64,000 nt of DNA from UBA1189 sp045660385 (GCA_045660385.1 JAZRDT010000009.1:16622-80621), one strand, 5' to 3'. Numbered from the stretch's first letter, positions 35,108-43,323 are shown. The notes: a model not told the origin generated them from the letters alone. Translations and numbers: made by a program.

Positions 35108-35503
35108 TTAACTGATTTTTACCAATTGTATTTCAAATATAAGTGTCGAATGTTTGGGGATGCCCGCTACGCTCATGGCTCCATAGCCTACCTCGGCAGG
35201 AACATAGATGCGCCACTTGTCGCCTGCACGCATCTGCGTGAGTGCAATCTGCCAGCCCGTGATGAGATCGGCCAAACGGAAAGCGTCGGGGTAGCCTTGT
35301 GAGGTGTTATCGTCGAATACACTACCATCGATGAGCATTCCTTTGTAGTATACCGATACGATGCTGCGGATATTGGCTCTATCGCCGGAACCAGATTCCA
35401 ACACCTCATAGAGGATGCCCTGTGCGGTAGTGTATATGCCGGGTTCGGTAGCCTTTTGCTGAAGATAGGCCTTGTTTTGCTCTTTGTAATTTCCTTTTGC
35501 CAT
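35108..35503 (-). CDS. FKBP-type peptidyl-prolyl isomerase
   Basis: A 131-residue cis-trans prolyl isomerase. It shows the FKBP core: ILYEVLESGSGDRANIRSIVSVYYKGMLIDGSVFDDN, then LITGWQIALTQMRAGDKWRIYVPAEVGYG and IPKHSTLIFEIQLVKI. The start at 35503 (MAKGNYKEQ) is used; it yields no signal peptide, so the protein is probably cytoplasmic although both operon neighbours are exported. The gene lies 2 bp from GH43 and 19 bp from the esterase. Its link to glycan use is unclear. Confidence 0.88.
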   Translation of the reverse strand: MAKGNYKEQNKAYLQQKATEPGIYTTAQGILYEVLESGSGDRANIRSIVSVYYKGMLIDGSVFDDNTSQGYPDAFRLADLITGWQIALTQMRAGDKWRIYVPAEVGYGAMSVAGIPKHSTLIFEIQLVKIS

Positions 35504-35522
35504 AAATATATAGTTTTTGATT

Positions 35523-36389
35523 TTATAATTCGCGAAGCCATTTCTCCAGTTCGCCTGTCCACTGACGTTTGTATTTGAAGTTGTCGTTGTATCCCCATCC
35601 ATGACCGCCTGTGGGGTAGCAGTGGAGAGAGGCCGGTACTTTGTTCTTTACCAAGGCTTGGTAGTAGCGTAGACTGTTCTCTACGGGTACTACACGATCA
35701 TCGCTGCTATGCATGATGAAAGCGGGTGGTGTTTGTGCCGATACTTGCAGTTCGTTGCTGTAAAGCTGCACCAATTCATCCGTTGGGGTCTTGCCGATAA
35801 GGCGCTCGCGTGAACCCTTGTGACAGATACTCAGATCCATACTGATGACGGGATAGAAGAGTATTTGGAAATCGGGACGGCTGTCGTCGGTGTAGTGTGT
35901 GGCTGCTGTACTGGCCAGATGGCCGCCTGCAGATGAACCCATGATGCCGACCTTTTCAATGTTCCATTCCTCGGCATGCTCACGTACAAGGCGGATTGCT
36001 TGTAGGGCATCACTGAGCGGCACTTCGTGGTGCTCATTAGGCATGCGGTATTTGAGTACGGCATAGGTTATGCGTTGGGCGTTGAACCATGCTGCCATGT
36101 CGTGTCCTTCGTGGTCCATTGCCAAATGTACATAGCCTCCACCAGGACATGCTACGATAGCCTTTCCATTGCTGTTCTTTGCTACATAGACGGTGAGGGT
36201 AGGAGAGGTGATGTTGGTGGGGCGATTGGCGCGAGCCTCGCTCTCCTGTTCTACAATGCCATTCGTGTTGGGCGCTCCGTTTGGCCATAGTGAAAACTCA
36301 AACTTTTGCTGTGCATAGAGGTGGCAGTTTCCGAGAATGAATAGGGCAATGGCCAATACTGTACTGAAATGTTTTCTTTTGTTTTTCAT
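35523..36389 (-). CDS. Exported alpha/beta hydrolase (acetyl-xylan esterase-like)
   Basis: Predicted carbohydrate esterase. The 288 residues start with a signal peptide (ALFILGNCHLYAQ). An alpha/beta fold follows with the oxyanion region ACPGGGYVHLAMDHEGHDMA near 80, the nucleophile elbow GSSAGGHLAS near 150, the acid in MHSSDDRVVPVENS near 227, and the base His in YPTGGHGWGY near 265. This resembles Bacteroidales esterases that remove acetyl groups from plant glycans. It is the first gene of a three-gene minus-strand operon with FKBP and GH43, which supports joint action on a decorated polysaccharide. Confidence 0.88.
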   Translation of the reverse strand: MKNKRKHFSTVLAIALFILGNCHLYAQQKFEFSLWPNGAPNTNGIVEQESEARANRPTNITSPTLTVYVAKNSNGKAIVACPGGGYVHLAMDHEGHDMAAWFNAQRITYAVLKYRMPNEHHEVPLSDALQAIRLVREHAEEWNIEKVGIMGSSAGGHLASTAATHYTDDSRPDFQILFYPVISMDLSICHKGSRERLIGKTPTDELVQLYSNELQVSAQTPPAFIMHSSDDRVVPVENSLRYYQALVKNKVPASLHCYPTGGHGWGYNDNFKYKRQWTGELEKWLREL

Positions 36390-36460
36390 GTCGATACTAT
36401 TTTATGTTGCAAAAATAGCAAAAATATAACACAAAGTTTCTTAGTTCTAAAAATAAATCC

Positions 36461-36468
36461 TACTTTTG
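36461..36468 (+). promoter_or_regulatory. -7 box of the rseC-rnf operon
   Basis: TACTTTTG lies 23 bp before the rseC ATG; the expected TTTG about 19 bp upstream is degenerate (TTCT). Confidence 0.5.
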
Positions 36469-36491
36469 CATGATAAAAATGCAATGTTGAT

Positions 36492-36911
36492 ATGGCAGAT
36501 GTGATAAGGCATGATGGCGTAGTGGACTCCATTGAAGGAGATTGCATACATGTACGCATCGTACAGGCCTCGGCTTGTGCGGCATGTGGTGCCAAGAGTC
36601 TGTGCTCAGCAGCCGAGAGTAAGGAGAAAATAGTGGATGTATATGGGGCAGATGCTGAAGCCTATCAAGTAGGGCAAAGAGTAATGGTCGAGGGAGCAGC
36701 AACAATGGGTATGAAAGCTGTTCGCCTCGCTTTTCTTTTCCCGCTACTGCTACTCGTGGCTGCTATTGCTGTTGCCGTGTGGCTTACCGATGGCAATGAG
36801 GCTATTGCAGCGCTTAGTGCATTGTTGACATTGACAACTTATTTCTTGCTGCTCTTTGCATGCAGGAAGAGGTTGAAGAGCGAATTTACGTTTATAATTA
36901 AACCTATTTAA
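36492..36911 (+). CDS. rseC: SoxR-reducing system protein RseC family
   Basis: A 139-residue inner-membrane protein. The N-terminus has an OB-like region with a cysteine cluster (ACAACGAKSLC, near residues 29-39), followed by two membrane helices at about 78-98 and 104-123. In proteobacteria RseC works with the Rsx/Rnf complex to keep SoxR reduced; here it leads the rnf genes, as is common in Bacteroidales. Since SoxR is not seen, an assembly or electron-transfer role for Rnf is a reasonable inference. Confidence 0.88.
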   Translation: MADVIRHDGVVDSIEGDCIHVRIVQASACAACGAKSLCSAAESKEKIVDVYGADAEAYQVGQRVMVEGAATMGMKAVRLAFLFPLLLLVAAIAVAVWLTDGNEAIAALSALLTLTTYFLLLFACRKRLKSEFTFIIKPI

Positions 36912-36924
36912 ATATTTAATAGTA

Positions 36925-37824
36925 ATGAACACAATTTTGGTAGCAGTGATTGCTTTGGGTTCGACTGCATTGGTATTGGCTGGTGTGTTGTTTGTCGTTT
37001 CCAAGAAGTTTGCTGTAAAGGAAGACCCACGTGTGGGACAAGTTGCCGAGGTGTTGCCGCAAGCCAACTGTGGCGGTTGCGGATTCCCCGGATGTGCTGG
37101 CTTTGCTGACGCTTGCGTCAAGGCTGGCTCGCTCGACGGATTGCTGTGCCCTGTAGGCGGACAGGCTGTAATGACTCAGGTTGCCGAGATTCTTGGTCTG
37201 AGCGCTGGCGCTGCCGATCCTAAGGTGGCAGTAGTGCGTTGTAATGGAACATGTGAGCATCGTCCCCGTACGAATGTGTACGATGGTGCCGTGTCGTGTA
37301 AGATTGCCCATGCTACGGGCTGTGGTGAGACAGGTTGCGCTTATGGCTGCTTGGGCTGTGGCGATTGTGTGAAAGCATGTCAGTTTGATGCTATCCGCAT
37401 GAACCCCGAGACAGGACTCCCCGAGGTGGATGCCGACAAATGTACCGCTTGCGGTGCCTGTGTGAAGGCATGTCCACGCATGATCATCGAGCTCCGCAAT
37501 AAGGGACGCAACGGTCGCCGCATGGTGGTGCTCTGTGTCAACAAGGACAAGGGTGCGCTCACCCGCAAGGCTTGTGAAGTAGGATGTATCGGTTGTAGCA
37601 AGTGTCAGAAGGTGTGTCCGTTCGAGGCCATCACCATCGCCAACAACCTGGCTTACATCGACTACGAGAAGTGTAAGCTCTGCCGTAAGTGTGAAGACGA
37701 ATGTCCGCAGCACACCATCGTAGCGGTAAATTTCCCCGCAAGAAAGCCGAAGCCTGCTCCTGAGGCTGCAACTTCTCAGAATCCTCAGAACGCTCCGAGC
37801 AATGAGAGCACTCAGCAATCATAA
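36925..37824 (+). CDS. rnfB: Rnf complex iron-sulfur subunit RnfB
   Basis: Electron-entry subunit facing ferredoxin. The 299 residues have one N-terminal membrane helix (ALVLAGVLFVVSKKF), a 4Fe-4S domain with NCGGCGFPGCAGFADAC near 50, and several ferredoxin-type clusters (CLGCGDCVKAC, CTACGACVKAC, CIGCSKCQKVC, CKLCRKCEDEC). A Pro/Ala-rich tail follows. Starts 13 bp after rseC. The Rnf complex couples reduced ferredoxin oxidation to NAD reduction and ion pumping. Confidence 0.96.
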   Translation: MNTILVAVIALGSTALVLAGVLFVVSKKFAVKEDPRVGQVAEVLPQANCGGCGFPGCAGFADACVKAGSLDGLLCPVGGQAVMTQVAEILGLSAGAADPKVAVVRCNGTCEHRPRTNVYDGAVSCKIAHATGCGETGCAYGCLGCGDCVKACQFDAIRMNPETGLPEVDADKCTACGACVKACPRMIIELRNKGRNGRRMVVLCVNKDKGALTRKACEVGCIGCSKCQKVCPFEAITIANNLAYIDYEKCKLCRKCEDECPQHTIVAVNFPARKPKPAPEAATSQNPQNAPSNESTQQS

Positions 37825-37847
37825 ATCAGAAATAACATTCAGAATTC

Positions 37848-39185
37848 ATGAAGACATTTAGAATAGGTGGTGTACATCCCGCCGAAAACAAGTTGTCAGC
37901 AGGTAAGAAGATTGAGCCTATGGCATTGCCCAAGCAGGCCGTGTTCCCTCTGTCACAACACATAGGTGCTCCTGCCGTAGCATGTGTGGCCAAAGGCGAC
38001 ATGGTGAAGGTGGGTACCAAGATTGCCGATGCCGGTGGTTTCGTGTCGGCAGCTATCTTCTCGTCTGTATCGGGTAAGGTGGCAAAGATTGACTCTATTA
38101 TTGATGCTAGCGGATATCGCAAGCCCGCTATCTTCATCGACGTCATTGGCGACGAGTGGGAAGAGAGCATCGACCGTAGTGAGGACTTGGTGACAGAGTG
38201 CGCTTTTGAACCCGCCGAGATTGTTGCCAAGATTAAGGATGCCGGTATCGTTGGTATGGGTGGCGCTTGCTTCCCCACACATGTGAAGCTGACTCCTCCT
38301 CCAGGAAGCAAGGCCGAGTGTGTGATTATCAATGCGGTTGAGTGTGAGCCATATCTCACAGCTGACCATCAGCTGATGCTTGAAAAGCCCGAGCAGATCC
38401 TCGTGGGTGTATCGCTTATCATGAAGGCCGTGAGCGTAACCAAGGGATACATCGGTATTGAAAATAATAAGCCCGATGCCATCGCGCTGATGAAGGAGAA
38501 GGCTTCCAAGTACCCCAATATAGAGATTGTTCCTCTCAAGGTACAGTATCCTCAGGGTGGTGAGAAGCAGCTTATTGATGCTGTCATCAGTCGCCAGGTA
38601 CCCAATCCTCCTGCTATCCCCATCGCTGTAGGTGCTGTGGTACAGAACGTAGGTACTGCATATGCAGTATATGAGGCCGTGATTAAGAACAAGCCCCTCT
38701 TTGAACGCGTGGTAACAGTGACAGGTAAGGCATTGGCCAATCCTTCTAACTTCCTCACTCGTATGGGTACTCCCATGAGTCAGCTCATCGAAGCTGCCGG
38801 TGGCATGCCCGAGAATACGGGCAAGATTATCGGTGGTGGTCCTATGATGGGTAAGGCACTTCTGAATGCTGAGGTGCCCATCTGTAAGGGTAGCTCGGGC
38901 GTATTGCTCATGACTGAAGAGGAATCGATGCGTGGTAAGGCGCAGAACTGTATCCGTTGTGCCAAGTGCGTGGGTGCTTGTCCGATGGGCCTTGAACCCT
39001 ATTTGCTCGCCAAATTGGGTGAGTATGGTGATTGGGAGCGTGCCGAGAACGAAGATATTATGACTTGTATCGAGTGCGGATGCTGCACTTTCACCTGTCC
39101 GTCGAACCGCCCGTTGCTTGACTGGGTGCGCTTGGCAAAGAATACCGTCGGTGGTATCATCCGTGAGAGAAACATGAAGAAGTAA
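37848..39185 (+). CDS. rnfC: Rnf complex subunit RnfC
   Basis: NADH-binding, FMN- and iron-sulfur-containing subunit at the cytoplasmic face. The 445 residues contain the N-terminal biotin/lipoyl-like region (FRIGGVHPAENKLSAGKKIEPMALP), the flavin site GMGGACFPTHVKL near 140, EGEPYLTADH-like VECEPYLTADHQLM, and two C-terminal 4Fe-4S motifs (CIRCAKCVGACP near 370, CIECGCCTFTCPSNRP near 410). It follows rnfB by 23 bp. Confidence 0.96.
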   Translation: MKTFRIGGVHPAENKLSAGKKIEPMALPKQAVFPLSQHIGAPAVACVAKGDMVKVGTKIADAGGFVSAAIFSSVSGKVAKIDSIIDASGYRKPAIFIDVIGDEWEESIDRSEDLVTECAFEPAEIVAKIKDAGIVGMGGACFPTHVKLTPPPGSKAECVIINAVECEPYLTADHQLMLEKPEQILVGVSLIMKAVSVTKGYIGIENNKPDAIALMKEKASKYPNIEIVPLKVQYPQGGEKQLIDAVISRQVPNPPAIPIAVGAVVQNVGTAYAVYEAVIKNKPLFERVVTVTGKALANPSNFLTRMGTPMSQLIEAAGGMPENTGKIIGGGPMMGKALLNAEVPICKGSSGVLLMTEEESMRGKAQNCIRCAKCVGACPMGLEPYLLAKLGEYGDWERAENEDIMTCIECGCCTFTCPSNRPLLDWVRLAKNTVGGIIRERNMKK

Positions 39186-39235
39186 AACAGTTCCCGGAGT
39201 CCGAGAACTCCGAGAGCGACAAACAAACTATAGCA

Positions 39236-40195
39236 ATGAATAAACTAAAACTATCCTTGTCGCCTCACGTACATAGCGGCGACAGCGTAAGCAAGAATAT
39301 GCGATGGGTAATCATCGCTATGCTGCCCGCCATGTTGTGGTCGTTCTATACGTTCGGCCTTGGTGCAGTGATTGTTACCGCAACATCGGTGGCATCGTGC
39401 GTATTCTTTGAATGGGCAATCAATAAGTTTATCCTCAAGAACGAACAGTGCACTCTGTGCGACTACTCTGCTGTGGTTACAGGTATACTGCTCGCCTTCA
39501 ACCTTCCCGCCAATTTGCCTCTTTACATTATCATTATAGGTGCATTGTTTGCGATTGGTGTGGTGAAGATGACCTTCGGTGGTCTGGGCTGCAATCTCTT
39601 TAACCCGGCTTTGGCAGCTCGTGTGTTCCTTTTGATTTCATTCCCCGTGAAAATGACCATGTTCCCTGCCGTGGGACAGATGACAGCTTATGCCGATGCG
39701 GTCACAGCAGCAACACCTTTGGCTACAGCCAAAACTCTGGCAGATACCAGTATCTGGGATCTCTTCCTCGGTAATGTGGGTGGTTCACTTGGTGAGGTTA
39801 GCGCGCTCTGCCTGCTCATTGGTTTGGTGATCTTGTTGGTGTCGCGCACCATTACATGGCATATCCCCGTGTCAATCCTCGCTACAGTATTGGTGCTCAG
39901 TGGATTGCTCCATATCGCATATCCTGTAGAGGTTGCTACACCTTGGCATCATCTCTTTGGCGGTGGCTTGATGCTCGGTGCAGTATTCATGGCGACAGAC
40001 TATGTTACTTCGCCCATGACTGCAAAGGGCCAACTTATCTATGGCTTCTGCATCGGTTTCCTCACTGTGGCCATCCGCGTGTTTGGCGCCTATCCCGAAG
40101 GTATGTCATTCGCAATCCTTATTATGAATGCGTTTGTACCATTGATTAACAATGCATGCAAGCCCCAACGATTTGCAAAGGAGGTAAAGAAATGA
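39236..40195 (+). CDS. rnfD: Rnf complex membrane subunit RnfD
   Basis: Membrane flavoprotein of the ion-pumping part. The 319 residues form about nine helices. VVTGILLAFNLPANLPLYI and NLFNPALAARVFLL are family hallmarks; TAATPLATAK near residue 162 is the expected covalent-FMN threonine region. The start follows 50 bp after rnfC. It overlaps rnfG by 4 bp (ATGA). Confidence 0.95.
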   Translation: MNKLKLSLSPHVHSGDSVSKNMRWVIIAMLPAMLWSFYTFGLGAVIVTATSVASCVFFEWAINKFILKNEQCTLCDYSAVVTGILLAFNLPANLPLYIIIIGALFAIGVVKMTFGGLGCNLFNPALAARVFLLISFPVKMTMFPAVGQMTAYADAVTAATPLATAKTLADTSIWDLFLGNVGGSLGEVSALCLLIGLVILLVSRTITWHIPVSILATVLVLSGLLHIAYPVEVATPWHHLFGGGLMLGAVFMATDYVTSPMTAKGQLIYGFCIGFLTVAIRVFGAYPEGMSFAILIMNAFVPLINNACKPQRFAKEVKK

Positions 40196-40857
40196 AAAAG
40201 CTTGAATCATCATTGAAGAATATGCTTCTCGTGCTGACTCTCGTGTCGGCTGTGGCTGCTTTCTTGTTGGCTTATGTTAACAATATAACAAGCACCACCA
40301 TTGCAAAGATTAACGAAGAGGCACTTAGCGAGGGTATCAAGAATGTCCTCAACATTGGAGCTGAAGAGCAGATAAACGTGGCAGAGAAAATGGTTGATGC
40401 CTATGTCGTATATGAAGTTACTCGTGACGGACAGTGGATTGGCACTGCAGTGAAGTCTACTGACAAGAGTGGCTTTGGTGGCGACATCGAAGTGCTTGTA
40501 GGTTTCAACGAGGCAGGTAAGATTCTCGGTTATGAAGTATTGAAACATGCCGAGACTCCTGGTCTTGGTGCTCGTGCAGGAGAATGGTTCCGCACAGCAA
40601 CTGCGGGTGAAGTGAAGAAGGTGGGAGTTTTCTCTAAAATCTTCTTCGGTAATCCCGATCCTGCAGGTAGCCATAACATCATCGGACGTGATATTGCCGA
40701 GGGTGAGCTCAAGGTATCAAAGGATGGTGGCGATATTGATGCCATAACCGCTTCTACTATCACCTCGCGCGCCTTCCTCAATGCCGTGAACAATGCCTAC
40801 AAGGTGTTCAAAGGTAATGTGTCGGATGTAAACTCAGGAGCGACAAGTCAAAATTGA
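40192..40857 (+). CDS. rnfG: Rnf complex subunit RnfG
   Basis: Single-helix, periplasmic-facing flavoprotein. The 221 residues have a membrane segment at about 10-30 and the FMN-binding domain with GFGGDIEVLVGFNEAGKILGYEVLKHAETPGLGAR near 85, and the covalent-FMN motif DAITASTITSRAF near 182. The ATG at 40192 overlaps the rnfD stop, implying coupled translation. It is followed by a heptamer-repeat element of about 100 bp before rnfE. Confidence 0.95.
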   Translation: MKKLESSLKNMLLVLTLVSAVAAFLLAYVNNITSTTIAKINEEALSEGIKNVLNIGAEEQINVAEKMVDAYVVYEVTRDGQWIGTAVKSTDKSGFGGDIEVLVGFNEAGKILGYEVLKHAETPGLGARAGEWFRTATAGEVKKVGVFSKIFFGNPDPAGSHNIIGRDIAEGELKVSKDGGDIDAITASTITSRAFLNAVNNAYKVFKGNVSDVNSGATSQN

Positions 40858-40956
40858 ATTATGAATTATAAATTCTGAATGCTGAATAAAGGCTCCGTTG
40901 TGAATGCCTCCTAAATGGTAAACTAGAGAATTCATAATTCACAATTCAGAATTAAT
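40856..40956. repeat. Intergenic heptamer-repeat element 4 (rnfG-rnfE)
   Basis: Left arm units GAATTAT twice, AAATTCT, GAATGCT, GAATAAA (40856-40890). Right arm units AATTCAT, AATTCAC, AATTCAG, AATTAAT (40929-40956), the reverse complement type. The core is 38 bp. The arms could fold into a long weak hairpin within the rnf mRNA. Confidence 0.7.
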
Positions 40957-40976
40957 TTATTGAAAAATAAATTCTC

Positions 40977-41564
40977 ATGAATAACTGGAAAGTATTTTTG
41001 AATGGTTTAATAAAGGAGAATCCTACTTTCGTACTTCTCCTTGGCATGTGCCCCACCTTGGGAACCACCTCTTCGGCGCTCAATGGTATGTCAATGGGTC
41101 TTGCTACCACGTTCGTGCTCATTTGTTCGAACATCGTTATCGCTTTGCTTAAGAATCTGATTCCCGATAAGGTGCGCATACCTGCCTATATCGTAGTTAT
41201 CGCATCGTTCGTGACCTTGCTGCAGATGCTCATGCAGGCTTACTTGCCTTCACTGTATGCGAGCCTTGGTCTGTTTATCCCCCTTATCGTGGTAAACTGT
41301 ATTATCCTCGGCCGCGCCGAAGCTTTTGCTGCTAAAAACACCGCTTTACCCTCACTCTTCGATGGCCTGGGCATGGGTCTCGGCTTCACTTGGGCGCTCA
41401 CACTGCTTGGTGCCGTGCGTGAACTTTTGGGAACTGGTGCGGTATTCGGCTTCACCTTGCTTCCCTCATCGACTAACATGCTTGTCTTCGTGCTTGCACC
41501 TGGAGCCTTCATCGTGTTGGGATACTTGATTGCGATTGTGAATAAATTAAAAAGTAAAAATTAA
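40977..41564 (+). CDS. rnfE: Rnf complex membrane subunit RnfE
   Basis: Integral membrane subunit related to NqrD. The 195 residues have about six helices. NPTFVLLLGMCPTLGTTSSALNG near the start carries the Cys that helps hold the intramembrane iron-sulfur site with RnfA, and LFIPLIVVNCIILGRAEAFA near residue 98 is also family-typical. The last residues (NKLKSKN) are encoded by AAATTAA-type heptamers, so the following repeat element reaches into the gene's 3' end. Confidence 0.95.
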   Translation: MNNWKVFLNGLIKENPTFVLLLGMCPTLGTTSSALNGMSMGLATTFVLICSNIVIALLKNLIPDKVRIPAYIVVIASFVTLLQMLMQAYLPSLYASLGLFIPLIVVNCIILGRAEAFAAKNTALPSLFDGLGMGLGFTWALTLLGAVRELLGTGAVFGFTLLPSSTNMLVFVLAPGAFIVLGYLIAIVNKLKSKN

Positions 41565-41618
41565 GAATTGAAAATTAACCGTGTTTTAATTTTTAATTGT
41601 AAACTTTTAATTCAACAA
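41545..41618. repeat. Intergenic heptamer-repeat element 5 (rnfE-rnfA)
   Basis: Left arm units AATTAAA, AAGTAAA, AATTAAG, AATTGAA, AATTAAC (41545-41579), overlapping the rnfE stop codon. Right arm TTTTAAT twice, TGTAAAC, TTTTAAT, TCAACAA (41584-41618), ending 5 bp before rnfA. Confidence 0.7.
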
Positions 41619-41623
41619 ACATT

Positions 41624-42241
41624 ATGGAATATATATTGATTTTCATCTCTGCGATATTTGTTAACAATATCGTGTTGTCGCAGTTCTTAGGTATCTGCCC
41701 CTTCCTCGGTGTATCAAAGAAGGTTGAGACAGCCAAGGGTATGGGTCTTGCTGTTACCTTCGTGTTGGTCATCGCTACCATCGTTACCTATCTGTTGCAA
41801 ATATGGGTACTCAACCCCTTCAACCTGCAATATTTACAGACCATCGTATTTATCCTCGTTATTGCAGGCTTGGTGCAGATGGTTGAGATTGTGCTGAAGA
41901 AACTCTCTCCTTCGCTCTATCAGGCTTTGGGTGTGTTCCTTCCCTTGATCACCACCAACTGCTGTATTCTTGGTGTGGCTATTCTCGTAGCTAACGGAAC
42001 CTACAATGGTCAGGGTCTTGAACCCAGTTTGCTCACAGGCGTTATCTTTGCTTTGGCTACCGCTTTAGGCTTTGCCCTTTCACTCATCGTCTTTGCAGGA
42101 TTGCGTGAACAACTCAGTCTGATTCGCGTACCCAAAGGTATGGACGGTATGCCCATTGCTCTCGTTGTTGCTGGTCTTTTGGCCCTTGCTTTCATGGGAT
42201 TCAGTGGCATCGACAAGGGTATTGCCCTATTTTTCAGCTAA
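41624..42241 (+). CDS. rnfA: Rnf complex membrane subunit RnfA
   Basis: Integral membrane subunit related to NqrE. The 205 residues form about six helices, with ISAIFVNNIVLSQFLGICPFLGVSKK near the start (conserved Cys) and LGVFLPLITTNCCILGVAIL near residue 103 (second conserved Cys region). It closes the complete set rnfB-C-D-G-E-A and is followed by a terminator hairpin. Confidence 0.96.
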   Translation: MEYILIFISAIFVNNIVLSQFLGICPFLGVSKKVETAKGMGLAVTFVLVIATIVTYLLQIWVLNPFNLQYLQTIVFILVIAGLVQMVEIVLKKLSPSLYQALGVFLPLITTNCCILGVAILVANGTYNGQGLEPSLLTGVIFALATALGFALSLIVFAGLREQLSLIRVPKGMDGMPIALVVAGLLALAFMGFSGIDKGIALFFS

Positions 42242-42261
42242 CACAACATTTTGCTTGATAG

Positions 42262-42296
42262 TGGGCGGGAATGCTTTGCATTCTCGCCCATGTTTT
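42262..42296 (+). terminator. Terminator of the rnf operon
   Basis: Stem TGGGCG-G-GAATGC (42262-42274) / GCATTC-T-CGCCCA (42278-42290), one mismatch, 3-nt loop, then TGTTTTA. Confidence 0.75.
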
Positions 42297-42328
42297 AGAA
42301 TTTGTAAATCATTGAACATATTTAATTT

Positions 42329-42700
42329 ATGCACGGAATAGGTACTATCCTTTTGCTTATCGTATCAAACATCTTCATGACTTTTGCCTGGTACGGACAT
42401 CTCAAGTTGCAGCAGATGAAGCTTGTTTCTGACAACACTCCGCTCTACATCGTTATTCTCATCAGCTGGTTCTTGGCTCTCTTTGAATACGCATGTCAGG
42501 TGCCAGCCAACCGGATGGGATTTGTTGGTAATGGTGGTGCTTTCACGCTCATGCAGTTGAAAGTGATTCAGGAGGTTATCTCTATTGCAATCTTCACCGT
42601 ATTCACCATTGTGTTCTTTAAGGGTGAGGCACTGCAGTGGAACCATTTTGTGGCTTTCGGTTGTCTGATTGCTGCGGTGTTCTTTGTTTTCTTGAAATAG
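42329..42700 (+). CDS. DMT-family small membrane protein (DUF486)
   Basis: A 123-residue protein of four membrane helices. The sequence TFAWYGHLKL, the WFLALFEYACQVPANRMG segment in the centre and the C-terminal WNHFVAFGCLIAAVFFVF match the DUF486 family, which is grouped with drug/metabolite transporters. Substrate and role are unknown. It follows the rnf terminator and has an imperfect hairpin (TGTTTCGGG / CCCGAAACA, 42721-42746) downstream. Confidence 0.85.
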   Translation: MHGIGTILLLIVSNIFMTFAWYGHLKLQQMKLVSDNTPLYIVILISWFLALFEYACQVPANRMGFVGNGGAFTLMQLKVIQEVISIAIFTVFTIVFFKGEALQWNHFVAFGCLIAAVFFVFLK

Positions 42701-42754
42701 TTTACAAGCAGACTGATGCTTGTTTCGGGTTGTGATGCCCGAAACAAAATGACT

Positions 42755-42815
42755 GATAGAATGTTGTTTGATAGAGTGGGGTATGAGGGTTAGTTTTTGT
42801 CTATCGAGTGATAGA
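42755..42815 (+). promoter_or_regulatory. GATAGA/TCTATC motif cluster upstream of the superoxide reductase
   Basis: GATAGA occurs at 42755-42760 and 42770-42775, and a perfect inverted repeat TCTATC-GAGT-GATAGA lies at 42800-42815, just upstream of the dfx promoter. ATAG/CTAT half-sites recall OxyR sites, but the spacing is not the standard one. Candidate regulator-binding region. Confidence 0.4.
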
Positions 42816-42824
42816 TGCAGTGTA

Positions 42825-42856
42825 TTTGCATGTTTTGATAAAACCTATTACCTTTG
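42825..42856 (+). promoter_or_regulatory. Promoter of desulfoferrodoxin (and ferritin)
   Basis: TTTG (42825-42828), 20-bp spacer, TACCTTTG (42849-42856), 50 bp before the ATG at 42906. Confidence 0.7.
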
Positions 42857-42905
42857 CCCATGTAAGACAAGAAAACAAGTATAAACCTATTAAAACAATA
42901 AGATT

Positions 42906-43286
42906 ATGGCAGTAAAATTTTTCAAGTGCGAACATTGTGGTAATGTGATTCAGAAAGTTGTTGACTCAAAGGTTCCCGTAGTGTGCTGCGGTGAAAAGAT
43001 GAAGGAGCTCACAGTGAATACAGTCGATGCCAGTGTGGAGAAACATCTTCCCGTGGTGACCCGTATCGACGATTGTCACATCAAGGTTGAGGTGGGTAGT
43101 GTAGCGCACCCCATGACTGAGGATCATCACATTGCATTTATCTATGTAGAGACTGAGAATGGCGGCCTTCGCGTTGACCTCCCTCACGATGGTAAGCCAG
43201 AGGCAGTATTCTGTACCTGCTCAGACAAACCCGTTGCCGTGTATGAGTATTGCAACTTGCACGGTGTGTGGAAGACCGAACTTTGA
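42906..43286 (+). CDS. dfx: Desulfoferrodoxin / superoxide reductase (2Fe type)
   Basis: Reduces superoxide to hydrogen peroxide without making oxygen, an anaerobe's defence. The 126 residues have a desulforedoxin-like N-terminus with four Cys iron ligands (C8, C11, C27, C28) and a SOR domain with EKHLPVV near 46, VAHPMTEDHHI near 68-75 and CNLHGVW near 116, supplying the four His and one Cys of the catalytic iron. The ferritin gene follows after 37 bp, and the two may share a promoter. Confidence 0.95.
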   Translation: MAVKFFKCEHCGNVIQKVVDSKVPVVCCGEKMKELTVNTVDASVEKHLPVVTRIDDCHIKVEVGSVAHPMTEDHHIAFIYVETENGGLRVDLPHDGKPEAVFCTCSDKPVAVYEYCNLHGVWKTEL

Positions 43287-43323
43287 TAGGGCAAAATAAC
43301 TCTCACTAAAAAACTCAAGAACT

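Noticed and set aside
36916..37818. 300-codon open frame opposite rnfB
   Set aside because: Antisense shadow of a gene with clear ferredoxin motifs; Thr/Leu-rich with no family likeness.
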